64,000 nt of DNA from Nonomuraea fuscirosea (GCF_003001935.1 NZ_PVNG01000003.1:124001-188000); one strand, 5' to 3'; counted from the stretch's first letter, positions 8,542 through 17,114 are shown. Program-made: numbers and translations. The notes: a model not told the origin generated them from the sequence alone.

Positions 8542-8730
8542 ATGGCGCTCGACGCGATCCTGCAGGCATTCGTCACCCTGAACGGCCTGTCCACCAGCCC
8601 CTTCGTGCTCGTGGCACTCGCCTTCATCGGTGCCTACCTCGGCAGTCGCGCCGTGGAGCTCATCCCTTACACCCGCCGCATCATCGAACGCCGCGAGGCC
8701 CAGGCCGCCGCCGCCGAACGCGACGCCTGA
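8542..8730 (+). CDS. Small single-pass membrane protein, unrecognised
   Basis: 62 aa from ATG 8542, beginning MALDAILQAFVTLNGL. One hydrophobic segment (about 18-35, FVLVALAFIGAYLGSRA) is followed by a basic, then Glu/Ala-rich helix ending REAQAAAAERDA. Codon use is typical of the genome. An open frame continues upstream to 8443 but runs through the terminator hairpin. It stands alone between two repeat arrays. No family was recognised; a small holin-like or membrane-associated helper is only a guess. Confidence 0.6.
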   Translation: MALDAILQAFVTLNGLSTSPFVLVALAFIGAYLGSRAVELIPYTRRIIERREAQAAAAERDA

Positions 8731-8748
8731 CCCGTTTGTCGCATCCGG

Positions 8749-9330
8749 GCGCACACCCGTAGGTCTCCGGGCACGCTGGCAGGTCTTGGTGCACGCCCGC
8801 AGGTACTGCGCACGCCCCCGCGGGTCCGCGCACGCCCGCAGGTCCCGCGCACGTTGGCAGGTCCTGGTGTACGCCCGCAGGTCACGTCTCGACGCGCGCC
8901 GTCAGGTTCCCGCGTCGGCCCGTAGGTCTCTGCGCATGCCCGTAGGTTCCCGCGCACGCTGTCCGGTTCCGGCGGATGGCCGCAGGGTCCCGAGCACGTC
9001 CGCAAGTCCCCGCTGACGCTGGCCGGTTCCGCGCATGCCCGTAGGCCCCAGCGCATGTCCGTACGGCGCTGCGCACGCTGGCGGGTTCCGGCGGATGCCC
9101 GCAGGTCTCGCGCACGACGTTTTGGTGTACGTACGCCCGCAGGTCAGGTCCCGGCGTCCGCCGGCAGATTACTGAGCACGCCCGCAGGGTCCCGCGCACG
9201 CCGCCAGTCCCCGCGCACGTTGACCCGTTCCGCGCATGCCCGTGGGTCCAGGTGTGCGCCCACGGATTCCTGTGCACGTTGGCAAGCCCCGGCGGATGGT
9301 CGCAGGGTCGGTGTGGGCCCGCAGGTTGGG
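8749..9330 (+). repeat. Large degenerate minisatellite, 20-bp period, about 29 units
   Basis: The consensus is close to GCGCACGCCCGCAGGTCCC plus one base. Clear copies include GCGCACGCCCGCAGGTCCC near 8831, GCGCATGCCCGTAGGTTCC near 8932 and GAGCACGCCCGCAGGGTCCC near 9175. Units run head to tail with no spacers, differ by 10-40 percent, and a few are 18 or 24 bases. All frames are open for long stretches only because the sequence is repetitive. It fills the gap between the 62-aa protein and the 3' end of the ROK kinase gene. Confidence 0.85.
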
Positions 9331-9385
9331 TTGGTTTCTGCGGGCGGTTGGCGGGTGGGTGGGGCGTCTCCTGGGAAGCGCGGGG

Positions 9386-10432
9386 TCAGCTGGTGGGTGG
9401 TGGGTGCCAGGCCAGGTGGGCTGCGCCGGCCAGGCTGGCGCGTACGCCAAGAGTGCTCTGTCTGACCTGGACCGCCTTGACGAAGGGCAGGCCGGAGACG
9501 TCGTCGAGAGCCTGCTCCAGCGGTTCGAACAGCACCTTGCCCGCGGCCGAGACGCCGCCGCCGATGACCACCGCGTTGATTTCGACGGCTGCCGCGGTGG
9601 AGGCGATCATGCCGGCCAGGGCCCGGGCGCCGCGTTCGAAGGCGGCCACCGCGATGGGGTCGCCTGCTGCGGCGTCCTGCGCGAGCGCCCGCGCGTCCGC
9701 CTTGTCGAGGGTGCCGGTGGTGCCAAGGCTGGTAGGGGTGCCGGAATCGGGGGTGCCAGTGGCGCCGAGGGTGGGGGAGCCAATGCCGGTGCCAGTAGCG
9801 GTACCGGTGCCCGTGGCGGTGCCGGTGCTGGTGGGGCTGGAGGCGGTGCCGGGGGTCCAGCCGTTTTCCAGGGCCCAGCGGGTCATGTTGGGGCCGCTGG
9901 AGTAGCGTTCGACGCAGCCGCGGCCGCCGCATTCGCAGCGTTCGCCGTACGGGTCGATGCTCATGTGGCCGACATGTCCGGCGTTTCCGGTGGGGCCCAG
10001 CAACGGGACGCCGTCGATCACCAGGCCGCCGCCGATGCCGGTCGACACGACGACGCCGAGCAGTGAGGCGCAGTCGCGGCCGGCGCCCAGCCAGTGCTCG
10101 CCGAGCGCGAAGCACTGCGCGTCGCCCGCCAGTACGGTGGGCAGGCCGGTCAGCTCGCGTACCTCCCGGCGCAGCGGGAATCCGCGCCAGCTCGGCATGT
10201 TGACCGGGCTGACGGTGCCGGCGGCGATGTCGACCGGGCCCGCGCAACCGATGCCGACCGCCTGAGGCGGGGGACCGTCGTCCATCACCTCTTTGATGAG
10301 GGCGGCCAGGGTGGACATGACGTCAGAACGCGGCGTCGGTCGGGTGGCGGAACGCAGGATGGAGCCGGCCTCGTCCACCAGTGCGGCGGCGAGCTTGGTT
10401 CCTCCGATGTCGATGGCGAGTACGCAGGTCAT
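9386..10432 (-). CDS. ROK-family sugar kinase (glucokinase-like) with Gly/Thr repeat insertion
   Basis: Predicted ATP-dependent phosphorylation of a hexose or amino sugar. The N-terminal phosphate-binding motif is DIGGTK (8-13), the likely catalytic Asp is D104 (AGDAQ), and the ROK zinc motif is complete: H153, C166, C168 and C173 in GERCECGGRGC. Unlike relatives, residues about 195-241 are a low-complexity run rich in Gly, Thr and Ser (TATGTGTATGTG), placed after the zinc motif and before the C-terminal helices. At 348 aa it is longer than the usual ~315. The specific sugar cannot be told from sequence. It starts at ATG 10432 and faces away from a repeat-filled gap. Confidence 0.85.
   Translation of the reverse strand: MTCVLAIDIGGTKLAAALVDEAGSILRSATRPTPRSDVMSTLAALIKEVMDDGPPPQAVGIGCAGPVDIAAGTVSPVNMPSWRGFPLRREVRELTGLPTVLAGDAQCFALGEHWLGAGRDCASLLGVVVSTGIGGGLVIDGVPLLGPTGNAGHVGHMSIDPYGERCECGGRGCVERYSSGPNMTRWALENGWTPGTASSPTSTGTATGTGTATGTGIGSPTLGATGTPDSGTPTSLGTTGTLDKADARALAQDAAAGDPIAVAAFERGARALAGMIASTAAAVEINAVVIGGGVSAAGKVLFEPLEQALDDVSGLPFVKAVQVRQSTLGVRASLAGAAHLAWHPPPTS
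9710..9850 (-). repeat. Intragenic GGTGCC-type repeats in the ROK kinase gene
   Basis: On the + strand this stretch is built from near-copies of GCCGGTGCCAGTAGC and GGTACCGGTGCCCGT, encoding the Gly/Thr run at residues 195-241. The insertion is in frame and is the counterpart of the Gly/Ser insertion in the epoxide hydrolase. Confidence 0.6.
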
Positions 10433-10536
10433 CAGTTTCCGCGGTGGTGGTTGTCGTCGGACCGGTGGGGATCGCCAGGGCGTTCCAGGCAGGGCACGGG
10501 TCTTGATCTCCCGGCCCCCAGGTCATTGAGCCAATG

Positions 10537-10560
10537 AGCCGAAATAGCCGAAATAGCCGG
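10537..10560 (+). repeat. Short AGCCGAAAT triplet repeat
   Basis: AGCCGAAAT occurs twice and is followed by AGCCGG, directly upstream of the ROK kinase start region. Its meaning is unknown. Confidence 0.5.
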
Positions 10561-10609
10561 ACTGGCCGGAGTCGGCCCTTGCGGGGTTCGTCGGAAGCCC
10601 AACCCTCCG

Positions 10610-10990
10610 CAGGTGTGCGAGGAGTCCGTCAATCGCGAGGCTTCCAGGGCGTCCGTCCGTCGCGTGGGGCGCGGGAAGCTCGTGCCGTGGGGGGCGTGTG
10701 GGGAGTCCGTCCCTCGTGAGACTTCCGAAGCTTCCAGGGTGTCCGTCCGTCGCGTGCAGCGCGGGGAGGCCGTTCCCTGCGGGGCTTGCGGGAAGTTCGT
10801 CCAGGGCGTGGGGCGCGGGAAGGTGATGTGCGAGAAGTCCGTCCGGCGCGTTGCGCGCGAGGCGGATGTTCGGCGTATGGCTGGTCGGAGGTTCGTCCCT
10901 GGTGCGCCTGGTGGGATGGACGTCCTTCGCGCGGCTCGGAAGAAGGCTGTCGGCTGCGTGGCGCTCGGCCGGAGAGGGCTCGGTCTGTGG
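10610..10990 (+). repeat. Degenerate tandem array, ~27-bp period, about 12 units
   Basis: Units resemble GGGTGTCCGTCCGTCGCGTG followed by CAGCGCG; other copies start near 10648, 10738, 10767 and 10795. Because 27 is a multiple of three, several frames stay open for 60-240 codons and translate into monotonous RRTD/GT-rich peptides; these are not taken as genes. The 10433-11100 gap holds this array and nothing else recognisable. Confidence 0.7.
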
Positions 10991-11121
10991 GGGTGGGCGG
11001 TGGGCTCCGCGGTGAGGTGTGGGATGGCGCTCTCCCGGGTGGTGAGGGTGGGGGCAGGATGCTGGGGCATGCGTAACTTTAAGGCCTTCCAAGATCAATG
11101 ACAACGATGTCAGCATCGGGC

Positions 11122-11162
11122 TGTGGATAACTCGGGGTGGACTGCCTGGCCTCTGTGGATAA
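11122..11162 (-). promoter_or_regulatory. Two exact DnaA boxes upstream of folD
   Basis: TGTGGATAA occurs at 11122-11130 and 11154-11162; on the minus strand each reads TTATCCACA, the perfect DnaA box. They have the same orientation and are 32 bp apart (three helical turns). They lie 89-129 bases before the folD start. DnaA could regulate folD or be titrated here; this is inference. Confidence 0.6.
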
Positions 11163-11250
11163 CCGGGCGGTGACCGGTGTCTGGCGGCTTCCATGTGGCG
11201 CGGCGCCCCGCCGGTGCGGAGGAACGGGAGCGGCATGGAAGGATTGCGGC

Positions 11251-12099
11251 ATGAGCGCAGTGAAACTCGATGGCAAGGCCACCGCCGCCAAGATCAAGGA
11301 AGACCTCAAGAGGCGGGTCGCCGCGCTCAAGGAACGCGGCGTCACGCCGGGCCTGGGCACCGTGCTCGTGGGCGACGACCCCGGCAGCCAGATCTACGTG
11401 GCCGGCAAGCACCGTGACTGCGCCGAGGTGGGCATCGCCTCCCTTCGCGTCGACCTGCCCGCCACCGCCGCCCAGGCCGACGTCGAGGCGGCCATCGACG
11501 AGCTCAACGCCTCGCCCGCGTGCACCGGCTACATCGTGCAGTTGCCGCTGCCCAAGCACCTCGACACGATGGCCCTGCTGGAGCGCATCGACCCGGCCAA
11601 GGACGCCGACGGCCTGCACCCGGTCAACCTGGGCCGGCTCGTCCACATGGTCGACGCCCCGCTGCCCTGCACCCCGCACGGCATCGTGCTGCTCCTCCAG
11701 GAGTACGGCGTGCCGATCAAGGGCGCGGAGGTGGTCGTGGTGGGCCGGGGCATCACCGTGGGGCGTTCGCTGGGCCTGCTGCTGACCCGCCGCAGCGAGA
11801 ACGCCACCGTGACCCTCTGCCACACCGGCACCCAGGACCTGGCCGCTCACGTGCGCCGCGCCGACATCGTGGTCGCGGCGGCCGGTGTGCCCGAGCTCAT
11901 CAAGCGCGACATGGTCAAGCCGGGGGCGGCGGTGCTCGACGTCGGCGTCTCCCGCGTGGACGGCAAGATCGCCGGTGACGTGGCACTCGACGTCGAGGAG
12001 GTCGCCGGCCACCTCACGCCCAACCCGGGCGGCGTCGGGCCGATGACCCGCGCGCTGCTCCTGTCCAACGTGGTCGAAGCCGCCGAACACCGCCTCTGA
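11251..12099 (+). CDS. folD: Methylene-THF dehydrogenase / methenyl-THF cyclohydrolase
   Basis: Interconverts 5,10-methylene- and 10-formyl-THF, supplying one-carbon units to PurN and PurH. Visible signatures are the catalytic region [11 protein letters not shown] with the family Lys, the substrate loop [14 protein letters not shown], the dinucleotide motif [14 protein letters not shown] and the C-terminal PGGVGPMT. 282 aa, normal length. ATG 11251 is preceded by GGAAGGA at a 7-base spacing; an upstream in-frame extension lacks family sequence. The unusual upstream region carries two DnaA boxes. Convergent with the IclR gene. Confidence 0.95.
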   Translation: MSAVKLDGKATAAKIKEDLKRRVAALKERGVTPGLGTVLVGDDPGSQIYVAGKHRDCAEVGIASLRVDLPATAAQADVEAAIDELNASPACTGYIVQLPLPKHLDTMALLERIDPAKDADGLHPVNLGRLVHMVDAPLPCTPHGIVLLLQEYGVPIKGAEVVVVGRGITVGRSLGLLLTRRSENATVTLCHTGTQDLAAHVRRADIVVAAAGVPELIKRDMVKPGAAVLDVGVSRVDGKIAGDVALDVEEVAGHLTPNPGGVGPMTRALLLSNVVEAAEHRL

Positions 12100-12117
12100 C
12101 GCCACACTCTCCGAGAC

Positions 12118-12200
12118 AGGAAGCCGCTCCGGGGATTCTCGCCGCTGATCCATGATCTCCTGTACGCCCTGAGATCCCTTACGTGTACCGGCGGCTTCCT
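12118..12200. terminator. Nested inverted repeats between convergent folD and IclR genes
   Basis: AGGAAGCCGC (12118-12127) pairs perfectly with GCGGCTTCCT (12191-12200). Inside lies a second stem, GATCTC (12154-12159) with GAGATC (12171-12176). The structure begins 18 bases after the folD stop and could terminate transcription from either side. Confidence 0.5.
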
Positions 12201-12317
12201 TAGGACACGCCGGGCCCGGCTCTCTGGCGGCGCCGCCCGGTTCCGGCCAGGCCGTCGGGCCGGGAACCGGCCGCCGCGGCGTTCCGGCGGCGAGCGGGCG
12301 CGGCTCAGGTGAAGACG

Positions 12318-13091
12318 TCATGGGCGGGCGGCGGGGGCGAGGGCCGACAGGTCGGTCTCGATCTTGGTGGCCGTGGCCAGCAGGGGCGGGAGCAGGTCGC
12401 GCCGGGCGGCCTGCAAGCTCGTACGCGTGGCGTGCGTAGAGACGTTCACCGCGGCCACCGTCCGCCCCGCGCGGTCGCGGATGGGCGCCGCGATCGAGCG
12501 CAGCCCCTCCTCCAGCTCCTGGTCCACCATCGCCCACCCGCGCCCCCGCACCTCGTCCAGCTCGGCCCGCAGCGCCGCGGGCAGGACGATGGTGTGCGAG
12601 GTGAGGCGGCGCAGCTCGGCCCGCCCGAGGTAGCTCTCCAGCGCCTCCGGCGGCAGCGCGGCCAGCAGCACCCGGCCCATCGAGGTGCAGTAGGCCGGGA
12701 ACCGGGTGCCGATGTTGATCGTGACCCGCATGATCCGCGCCGTGGCCACCCGCGCCACGTACACCACGTCCGTGCCGTCCAGCACCGCGACCGAGGCGGA
12801 CTCGCCCACCTCGGCGGCCAGCCGTTCGAGGTGCGGATCGGCCACCTCGGGCAGCGACAGGCTGGACAGGTAGGCGTAGCCCAGCTCCAGCACCCGCGGC
12901 GTGAGCGCGAACAGCCGCCCGTCGCTGCGCACGTACCCCAGGTCGGTGAGCGTGAGCAGGAACCTTCTGGCCGCCGCTCTGCTGAGCCCGGTCGCGCGGG
13001 CGACCTGGCTGAGCGTCAGCTCAGGCTCCGTGGCGCTGAACGCCCGGATCACCGCGAGGCCGCGCGCCAGCGACTGCACATGATCGACCAT
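12318..13091 (-). CDS. IclR-family transcriptional regulator (PcaR-like)
   Basis: 257 aa with the N-terminal HTH (about 1-70, VQSLARGLAVIRAF then LTLSQVARATGLSRAAARRFLLTL) and the C-terminal IclR ligand domain (SMGRVLLAALPPE, RGWAMVDQELEEGL). The sequence resembles regulators of the protocatechuate/beta-ketoadipate branch. ATG 13091 is preceded by an AGGGGG ribosome site; the frame is open far upstream, but only as the antisense of the aldehyde dehydrogenase gene. Divergent from that gene with a 105-base gap holding inverted repeats, so it probably controls it and itself. Confidence 0.88.
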   Translation of the reverse strand: MVDHVQSLARGLAVIRAFSATEPELTLSQVARATGLSRAAARRFLLTLTDLGYVRSDGRLFALTPRVLELGYAYLSSLSLPEVADPHLERLAAEVGESASVAVLDGTDVVYVARVATARIMRVTINIGTRFPAYCTSMGRVLLAALPPEALESYLGRAELRRLTSHTIVLPAALRAELDEVRGRGWAMVDQELEEGLRSIAAPIRDRAGRTVAAVNVSTHATRTSLQAARRDLLPPLLATATKIETDLSALAPAARP

Positions 13092-13145
13092 GCTGGGTCC
13101 CCCTTGAACAGGAGCCGGCAAGAGCGTAGCTTCCGCGATACGGGG

Positions 13146-13183
13146 TTGTTCGGTCAGAGAATACATGTGCGCATCGCGAACAA
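13146..13183. promoter_or_regulatory. Inverted repeat in the IclR / aldehyde dehydrogenase promoter
   Basis: TTGTTCG (13146-13152) and CGAACAA (13177-13183) are perfectly inverted around 24 bases. CGCGAT also occurs near 13134 with its complement ATCGCG near 13173. They lie in the only space between the divergent genes and are candidate IclR sites, though the wide spacing lowers confidence. Confidence 0.4.
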
Positions 13184-13196
13184 GTAGGAGCTCATC

Positions 13197-14657
13197 ATGA
13201 CGTTCCTGGACCCCAAGGTCTGGACGGGCTCGATCTTCGACGGCAGCTGGACGGTCTCGCGCGCCGGTGACGCGCCCGTGGTCGAGCCCGCGACCGGTGC
13301 GGAACTCGGCCGCGCGGGTACGGCCGGCGCCGAGGACGTGGCCGCGGCCGCGCTTCGCGCCCGGCAGGAGCAGCGGGCGTGGGCCGCGACGCCGTACGAG
13401 GAGCGGGCCGCGCTGCTGCGGCGCGCCGGGCGGCTGTTCGAGGAGCACGCGCAGGAGATCCAGGACTGGATCGTGCGCGAGTCCGGCGGCGTGCCGGGCA
13501 AGGCGGGCTTCGAGACGCACGTGGCGGCGCAGGAGTGCTACGAGGCGGCGGCGCTGGCCTCGCAGCCGCTCGGCGAGGTGCTGCCCACGTCCAAGAAGCG
13601 GCTCAGCTTCGCGCGCCGGGTGCCTGTCGGCGTCGTCGGGGTGATCGCCCCGTTCAACTTCCCGCTGATCCTCGGCATAAGGTCCGTCGCCCCCGCCTTG
13701 GCGCTCGGGAACGCGGTCGTCTTCAAGCCGGACCAGCGCACCGCCGTCTGCGGCGGGTACGCCATCGCCCGCGTCTTCGAGGAGGCCGGCCTGCCCCCTG
13801 GCCTGCTGCACGTGCTGCCCGGCGGCGCCGAGGCCGGTCAGGCATTGGTGGCCGACCCGAACATCCCGGTGATCTCGTTCACCGGCTCCACGGCGGCGGG
13901 GCGCAAGGTCGGCGAGGCGGGGGCGCGCCTGCTCAAGCGGGTGCACCTGGAGCTGGGCGGCAACTCCGCCCTGGTGGTGTTCGACGACGCCGATCTCGGC
14001 CTGGCGGCGTCGGCGGGCGCGTGGGCGACGTTCTTCCACCAGGGCCAGATCTGCATGACCTCAGGACGGCACCTGGTGCACGAGGCCGTGGCGGAGGAGT
14101 ACGTGGAGCGCCTGGCCGCCAAGGCCGACGGCCTGCCCGTCGGCGACCCGGCCACGGGACAGGTCGCGCTCGGCCCGCTCATCGACGCCCACCAGCGCGA
14201 CCGGGTGCACCGGCTGGTCACCGAGAGCGTGACGGCCGGGGCGCGGCTGGCCACGGGAGGGACGTATGAGGGGCTGTTCTACCGGCCCACGGTGCTGGCC
14301 GAGGTGCCGGTCGCGGCGCCCGCGTACGCCGAGGAGGTGTTCGGGCCGGTGGCGCCGGTGACCACGTTCTCCACCCTGGAGGAGGCGGCGGCCCTGGCGG
14401 CCGACTCGGAGTACGGCCTGTCGCTCGGCATCCTGACCAGTGACGTGATGAAGGGCCTGGCCCTGGCCGACCTGGTGCCGACGGGCATCGTGCACATCAA
14501 CGACCAGACGGTGGACGACGAGGCGGTGGCTCCCTTCGGCGGGGTGGGGGCTTCGGGGACGGGGAGCAGGTTCGGCGGGACGGGGGCCAACGTGGACGCC
14601 TTCACGGAGACGCAGTGGGTCACGATGCAGGGCGACATCGCGGCCTATCCGTTCTGA
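13197..14657 (+). CDS. NAD(P)-dependent aldehyde dehydrogenase (benzaldehyde dehydrogenase-like)
   Basis: Oxidises an aldehyde to the acid. The 486-aa protein has the cofactor motif FTGSTAAG, the general-base Glu in LELGGNS and the catalytic Cys in GQICMTSGR, in the correct order. Overall sequence is closest in feel to aromatic-aldehyde dehydrogenases of the benzaldehyde/vanillin type, and the divergent PcaR-like IclR regulator fits an aromatic-acid role; the actual substrate is not proven. ATG 13197 has AGGAG 6 bases upstream. It ends in a short repeat-bearing gap. Confidence 0.87.
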   Translation: MTFLDPKVWTGSIFDGSWTVSRAGDAPVVEPATGAELGRAGTAGAEDVAAAALRARQEQRAWAATPYEERAALLRRAGRLFEEHAQEIQDWIVRESGGVPGKAGFETHVAAQECYEAAALASQPLGEVLPTSKKRLSFARRVPVGVVGVIAPFNFPLILGIRSVAPALALGNAVVFKPDQRTAVCGGYAIARVFEEAGLPPGLLHVLPGGAEAGQALVADPNIPVISFTGSTAAGRKVGEAGARLLKRVHLELGGNSALVVFDDADLGLAASAGAWATFFHQGQICMTSGRHLVHEAVAEEYVERLAAKADGLPVGDPATGQVALGPLIDAHQRDRVHRLVTESVTAGARLATGGTYEGLFYRPTVLAEVPVAAPAYAEEVFGPVAPVTTFSTLEEAAALAADSEYGLSLGILTSDVMKGLALADLVPTGIVHINDQTVDDEAVAPFGGVGASGTGSRFGGTGANVDAFTETQWVTMQGDIAAYPF

Positions 14658-14659
14658 TC

Positions 14660-14730
14660 AGCGCCCGGACGAACGCGGACGCGCGCTGACCAAAGCGGAC
14701 GAACAGGGACGAACGCGGACGCGCGGACCA
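14660..14730 (+). repeat. Short imperfect repeats GGACGAACGCGGACGCGCG
   Basis: GGACGAACGCGGACGCGCG appears near 14667 and again near 14708, with partial copies between. It fills the gap between the convergent aldehyde dehydrogenase and RpiR genes. Confidence 0.55.
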
Positions 14731-14736
14731 AGGGGG

Positions 14737-15609
14737 TCACCGGTTGCGGTAGCGGTCGGTGGCCTCCCTGGTCGCGCGGATGGCGGCGTCGGCCGTCTCG
14801 TAGCGCCGCTGCGCCAGCCCCACGAAGATGCAGTCCACGATCAGCAGCTGGCTGATCCGGCTGGCCAGTGCCCCGGGCCGGAACGCGGTCTCCCGCCCCG
14901 CGGACACCAGCGTGTGATCGGCCAGCTCGGCCAGCGTGGAGCGCGGATTGTTGGTGATCCCCACGATCAGCGCTCCCGCCTCGGCCGCCGTCCTGGCCGG
15001 CACCAGCACGTCGGGCGTCTCGCCGCTGCAGCTGATCGCCACCGCCACGTCGCCGTCGTGCAGCAGCGCCGCGCTGGTCAGCGCCAGGTGGGCGTCGCTG
15101 AACGGATGGCTGGACAGGCCGATCCGCAGCAGCTTCTGCGACATGTCGGTGGCCACCAGCCCCGAGGCGGCCACGCCGTACACGTCCACCCGCCGCGCCT
15201 CGGAGATCGCCTTGACGACCTCCCCGAGCTGGTCGGGGTCGAGCTGGGCGGCGGTGTCGGCGAGCGCCTCCGACTCCGCCCGCGCGACCTTGGCGATCAC
15301 GTCCGTGAGCGGGTCGTCGGGCGCGAGGTCGCCGGGCACCAGCCGTTCCGGCTCCTTGGCCACGGCGGCGGCCAGGGCGAAGCGCATCTGCGAGTATCCG
15401 GCGAAGCCGAGCGCCCGCGCCGTGCGCACGATGGTCGCCTCGCTCGTTCCCGACACCGCGCTGAACTCGGTGATCGTGCTGCGCACGACCAGCCCGGGAT
15501 CGTCGAGGATGATGCGGGCGATCGACTGCGCCGCGGGGGTCAGCGAGGGCAGCACGGCGCGTACGGCCGCGACGGGGTTCGCAGGTTCGGCGGTCACCGC
15601 AGCAGCCAT
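14737..15609 (-). CDS. MurR/RpiR-family transcriptional regulator
   Basis: About 290 aa: an N-terminal HTH_6 domain (LPSLTPAAQSIARIILDDP, then SGTSEATIVRTARALGF) and a C-terminal SIS sugar-phosphate domain (VDVYGVAASGLVATDM, AISCSGETPDVLV). Such regulators sense phosphosugars such as MurNAc-6-P or GlcNAc-6-P. It overlaps the end of the NagZ-like gene: ATG 15609 lies inside it, and a GTG at 15597 forms a GTGA overlap with its stop, so either start gives translational coupling. Transcribed with nagZ and divergent from the exported GHL10 hydrolase, it probably regulates this wall-recycling set. Confidence 0.85.
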   Translation of the reverse strand: MAAAVTAEPANPVAAVRAVLPSLTPAAQSIARIILDDPGLVVRSTITEFSAVSGTSEATIVRTARALGFAGYSQMRFALAAAVAKEPERLVPGDLAPDDPLTDVIAKVARAESEALADTAAQLDPDQLGEVVKAISEARRVDVYGVAASGLVATDMSQKLLRIGLSSHPFSDAHLALTSAALLHDGDVAVAISCSGETPDVLVPARTAAEAGALIVGITNNPRSTLAELADHTLVSAGRETAFRPGALASRISQLLIVDCIFVGLAQRRYETADAAIRATREATDRYRNR

Positions 15610-17033
15610 TCCGCCGCCGCCAGCGCGGAGACGCGGGAGATGCCGTGCGTGGCCACGTGCGTCGCGCCCTCGGGGGCGGCGGCGATGCCGGTGTCCACCA
15701 CGATCGCGTCCGGCCGCAGCGCGAGGGCCCGGGCCACGGTGTCGCGCACCCAGGCGTGCCGGGCCGCGTCGTGCGCCACCAGCACCACCGGCCGCTCGTC
15801 GAACGCGGGCAGCTCGCCGCCTTCGGGTTCCAGCTGCACCCGTTCGGTGTCGGGCAGCAGGGACGTGAGTGCGGCGGTGATGCCGGTCGGCGTGGCGGGA
15901 TCGACGGCCTTGCTGAAGCGGGTGTTGATCTCGACGACCAGGGGACCGCGGTCGAGCGTGGCGCTGCCCTGGGTGGTCAGCGCGGCGCGGGCGGCCCGCA
16001 GGCCGACGCCCTCGTCGACGTCGTCGTGCACCTCCTGGCGCAGCGCGGCCTGGGCGGCGTACCAGCTGGACAGAGCGCGTACCCGTTCGGCCGCCTGCGC
16101 CAGCCGCTCCTCGGGGAGCGTGCCGTTCCTGACCGCCGCGACGATCGCGTCGCGGATCGCGTGCAGGCTCTCCTCGGTCGACAGTCCCACGCAGATGGCG
16201 TCCACGCCGGCGCCGAGCGCCCGCACCGCGATCTCGCCGGGGTCGAACATGGCGGCCACCGCCCGCATCTCGATCGCGTCGGTGACGAGCATCCCGTCGA
16301 AACCGAGCTCGCCCCTCAGGAGCTCGGTCATGGCGGTACGGCTCAGCGTCGCCGGCATCGACGGATCGAGCGCGGGGATGAGCAGGTGGCCGGACATGAT
16401 CGAACGCACCCCGGCGTCGATCGCGGCCCGGAACGGCGGCAGGTCGCGCTCGGCCAGCACCTCGCGCGAGGCGTGCACGGTCGGCAGCGCCAGATGGGAG
16501 TCGGTGATCGTGTCGCCGTGGCCGGGGAAGTGCTTGGCGCACGCGGCCACGCCCGCGCCCTGGACGCCGTTGACGTAGGCGACCGTGTGACGGGAGACCA
16601 GCTCCGGCGTCGGCCCGAACGAGCGCACGCCGATCACGGGGTTGGCCGGGTCGGAGTTCACGTCGGCGGAGGGCGCGTAGTTGAGGGTGATGTCCAGATC
16701 TGCGAGCATCCTGCCGATCTGGCGACCCACCTGCTCGGTGAGCTTCACGTCGTCCACCACGCCGAGGGCCCGGTTGCCCGGGAAGGAGCTGCCGGCCATG
16801 ACCTCCAGCCGGGTGACCGCACCGCCCTCCTCGTCGACGGAGACGACGGTGTCGGGGTTCTCGGCGCGGAAATCCCTGATCAGCCGGTCGTCGATGGCGT
16901 TGCGGGCGAACAGCACCACGCCGCCCAGACCCTCGCCCAGCGCCCGGCGTAGCCAGTCGGGGGCGGAGGTTCCCTCGTACCCCGGATGCAGCACCGTCAT
17001 CGCCAGTCTGTACAGGTCACCGCTCATCGGCAT
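15594..17033 (-). CDS. nagZ: Glycoside hydrolase family 3 beta-N-acetylglucosaminidase (NagZ-like)
   Basis: Removes terminal GlcNAc from muropeptide-type substrates. Motifs: DEEGGAVTRL, KHFPGHGDT with the loop Asp-x-His (DSH, 178-180) that serves as acid/base in NagZ enzymes, and the nucleophile D252 in LVTDAIEM. At 479 aa it has the GH3 barrel plus a C-terminal alpha/beta domain, like the Gram-positive two-domain form. No signal peptide is seen, so it probably acts in the cytoplasm. ATG 17033 or ATG 17027 are both possible; GAAGGA precedes them. The gap to the divergent GHL10 gene contains GAAGGTAATTTTC (17056-17068), a weak candidate RpiR site. Confidence 0.87.
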   Translation of the reverse strand: MPMSGDLYRLAMTVLHPGYEGTSAPDWLRRALGEGLGGVVLFARNAIDDRLIRDFRAENPDTVVSVDEEGGAVTRLEVMAGSSFPGNRALGVVDDVKLTEQVGRQIGRMLADLDITLNYAPSADVNSDPANPVIGVRSFGPTPELVSRHTVAYVNGVQGAGVAACAKHFPGHGDTITDSHLALPTVHASREVLAERDLPPFRAAIDAGVRSIMSGHLLIPALDPSMPATLSRTAMTELLRGELGFDGMLVTDAIEMRAVAAMFDPGEIAVRALGAGVDAICVGLSTEESLHAIRDAIVAAVRNGTLPEERLAQAAERVRALSSWYAAQAALRQEVHDDVDEGVGLRAARAALTTQGSATLDRGPLVVEINTRFSKAVDPATPTGITAALTSLLPDTERVQLEPEGGELPAFDERPVVLVAHDAARHAWVRDTVARALALRPDAIVVDTGIAAAPEGATHVATHGISRVSALAAAEWLLR

Positions 17034-17114
17034 TTTCCTTCACAGTTGTTGATCTGAAGGTAATTTTCTGTCATCGTCGCCTTCGATACAACCACTTCCG
17101 AGAGGCCACCCCCC

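Noticed and set aside
8731..9385. CRISPR array
   Set aside because: Repeats are contiguous without unique spacers, diverged between copies, and no cas genes are near.
10432..11070. Minus-strand gene of 212 codons upstream of the ROK kinase
   Set aside because: Open only because of the 27-bp repeat; translation is repetitive and no ribosome site or homology is apparent.
17034..17114. DasR-type operator between the NagZ-like and GHL10 genes
   Set aside because: Only GAAGGTAATTTTC with weak symmetry is present; it does not match the DasR consensus, so it is mentioned only as a weak RpiR candidate.
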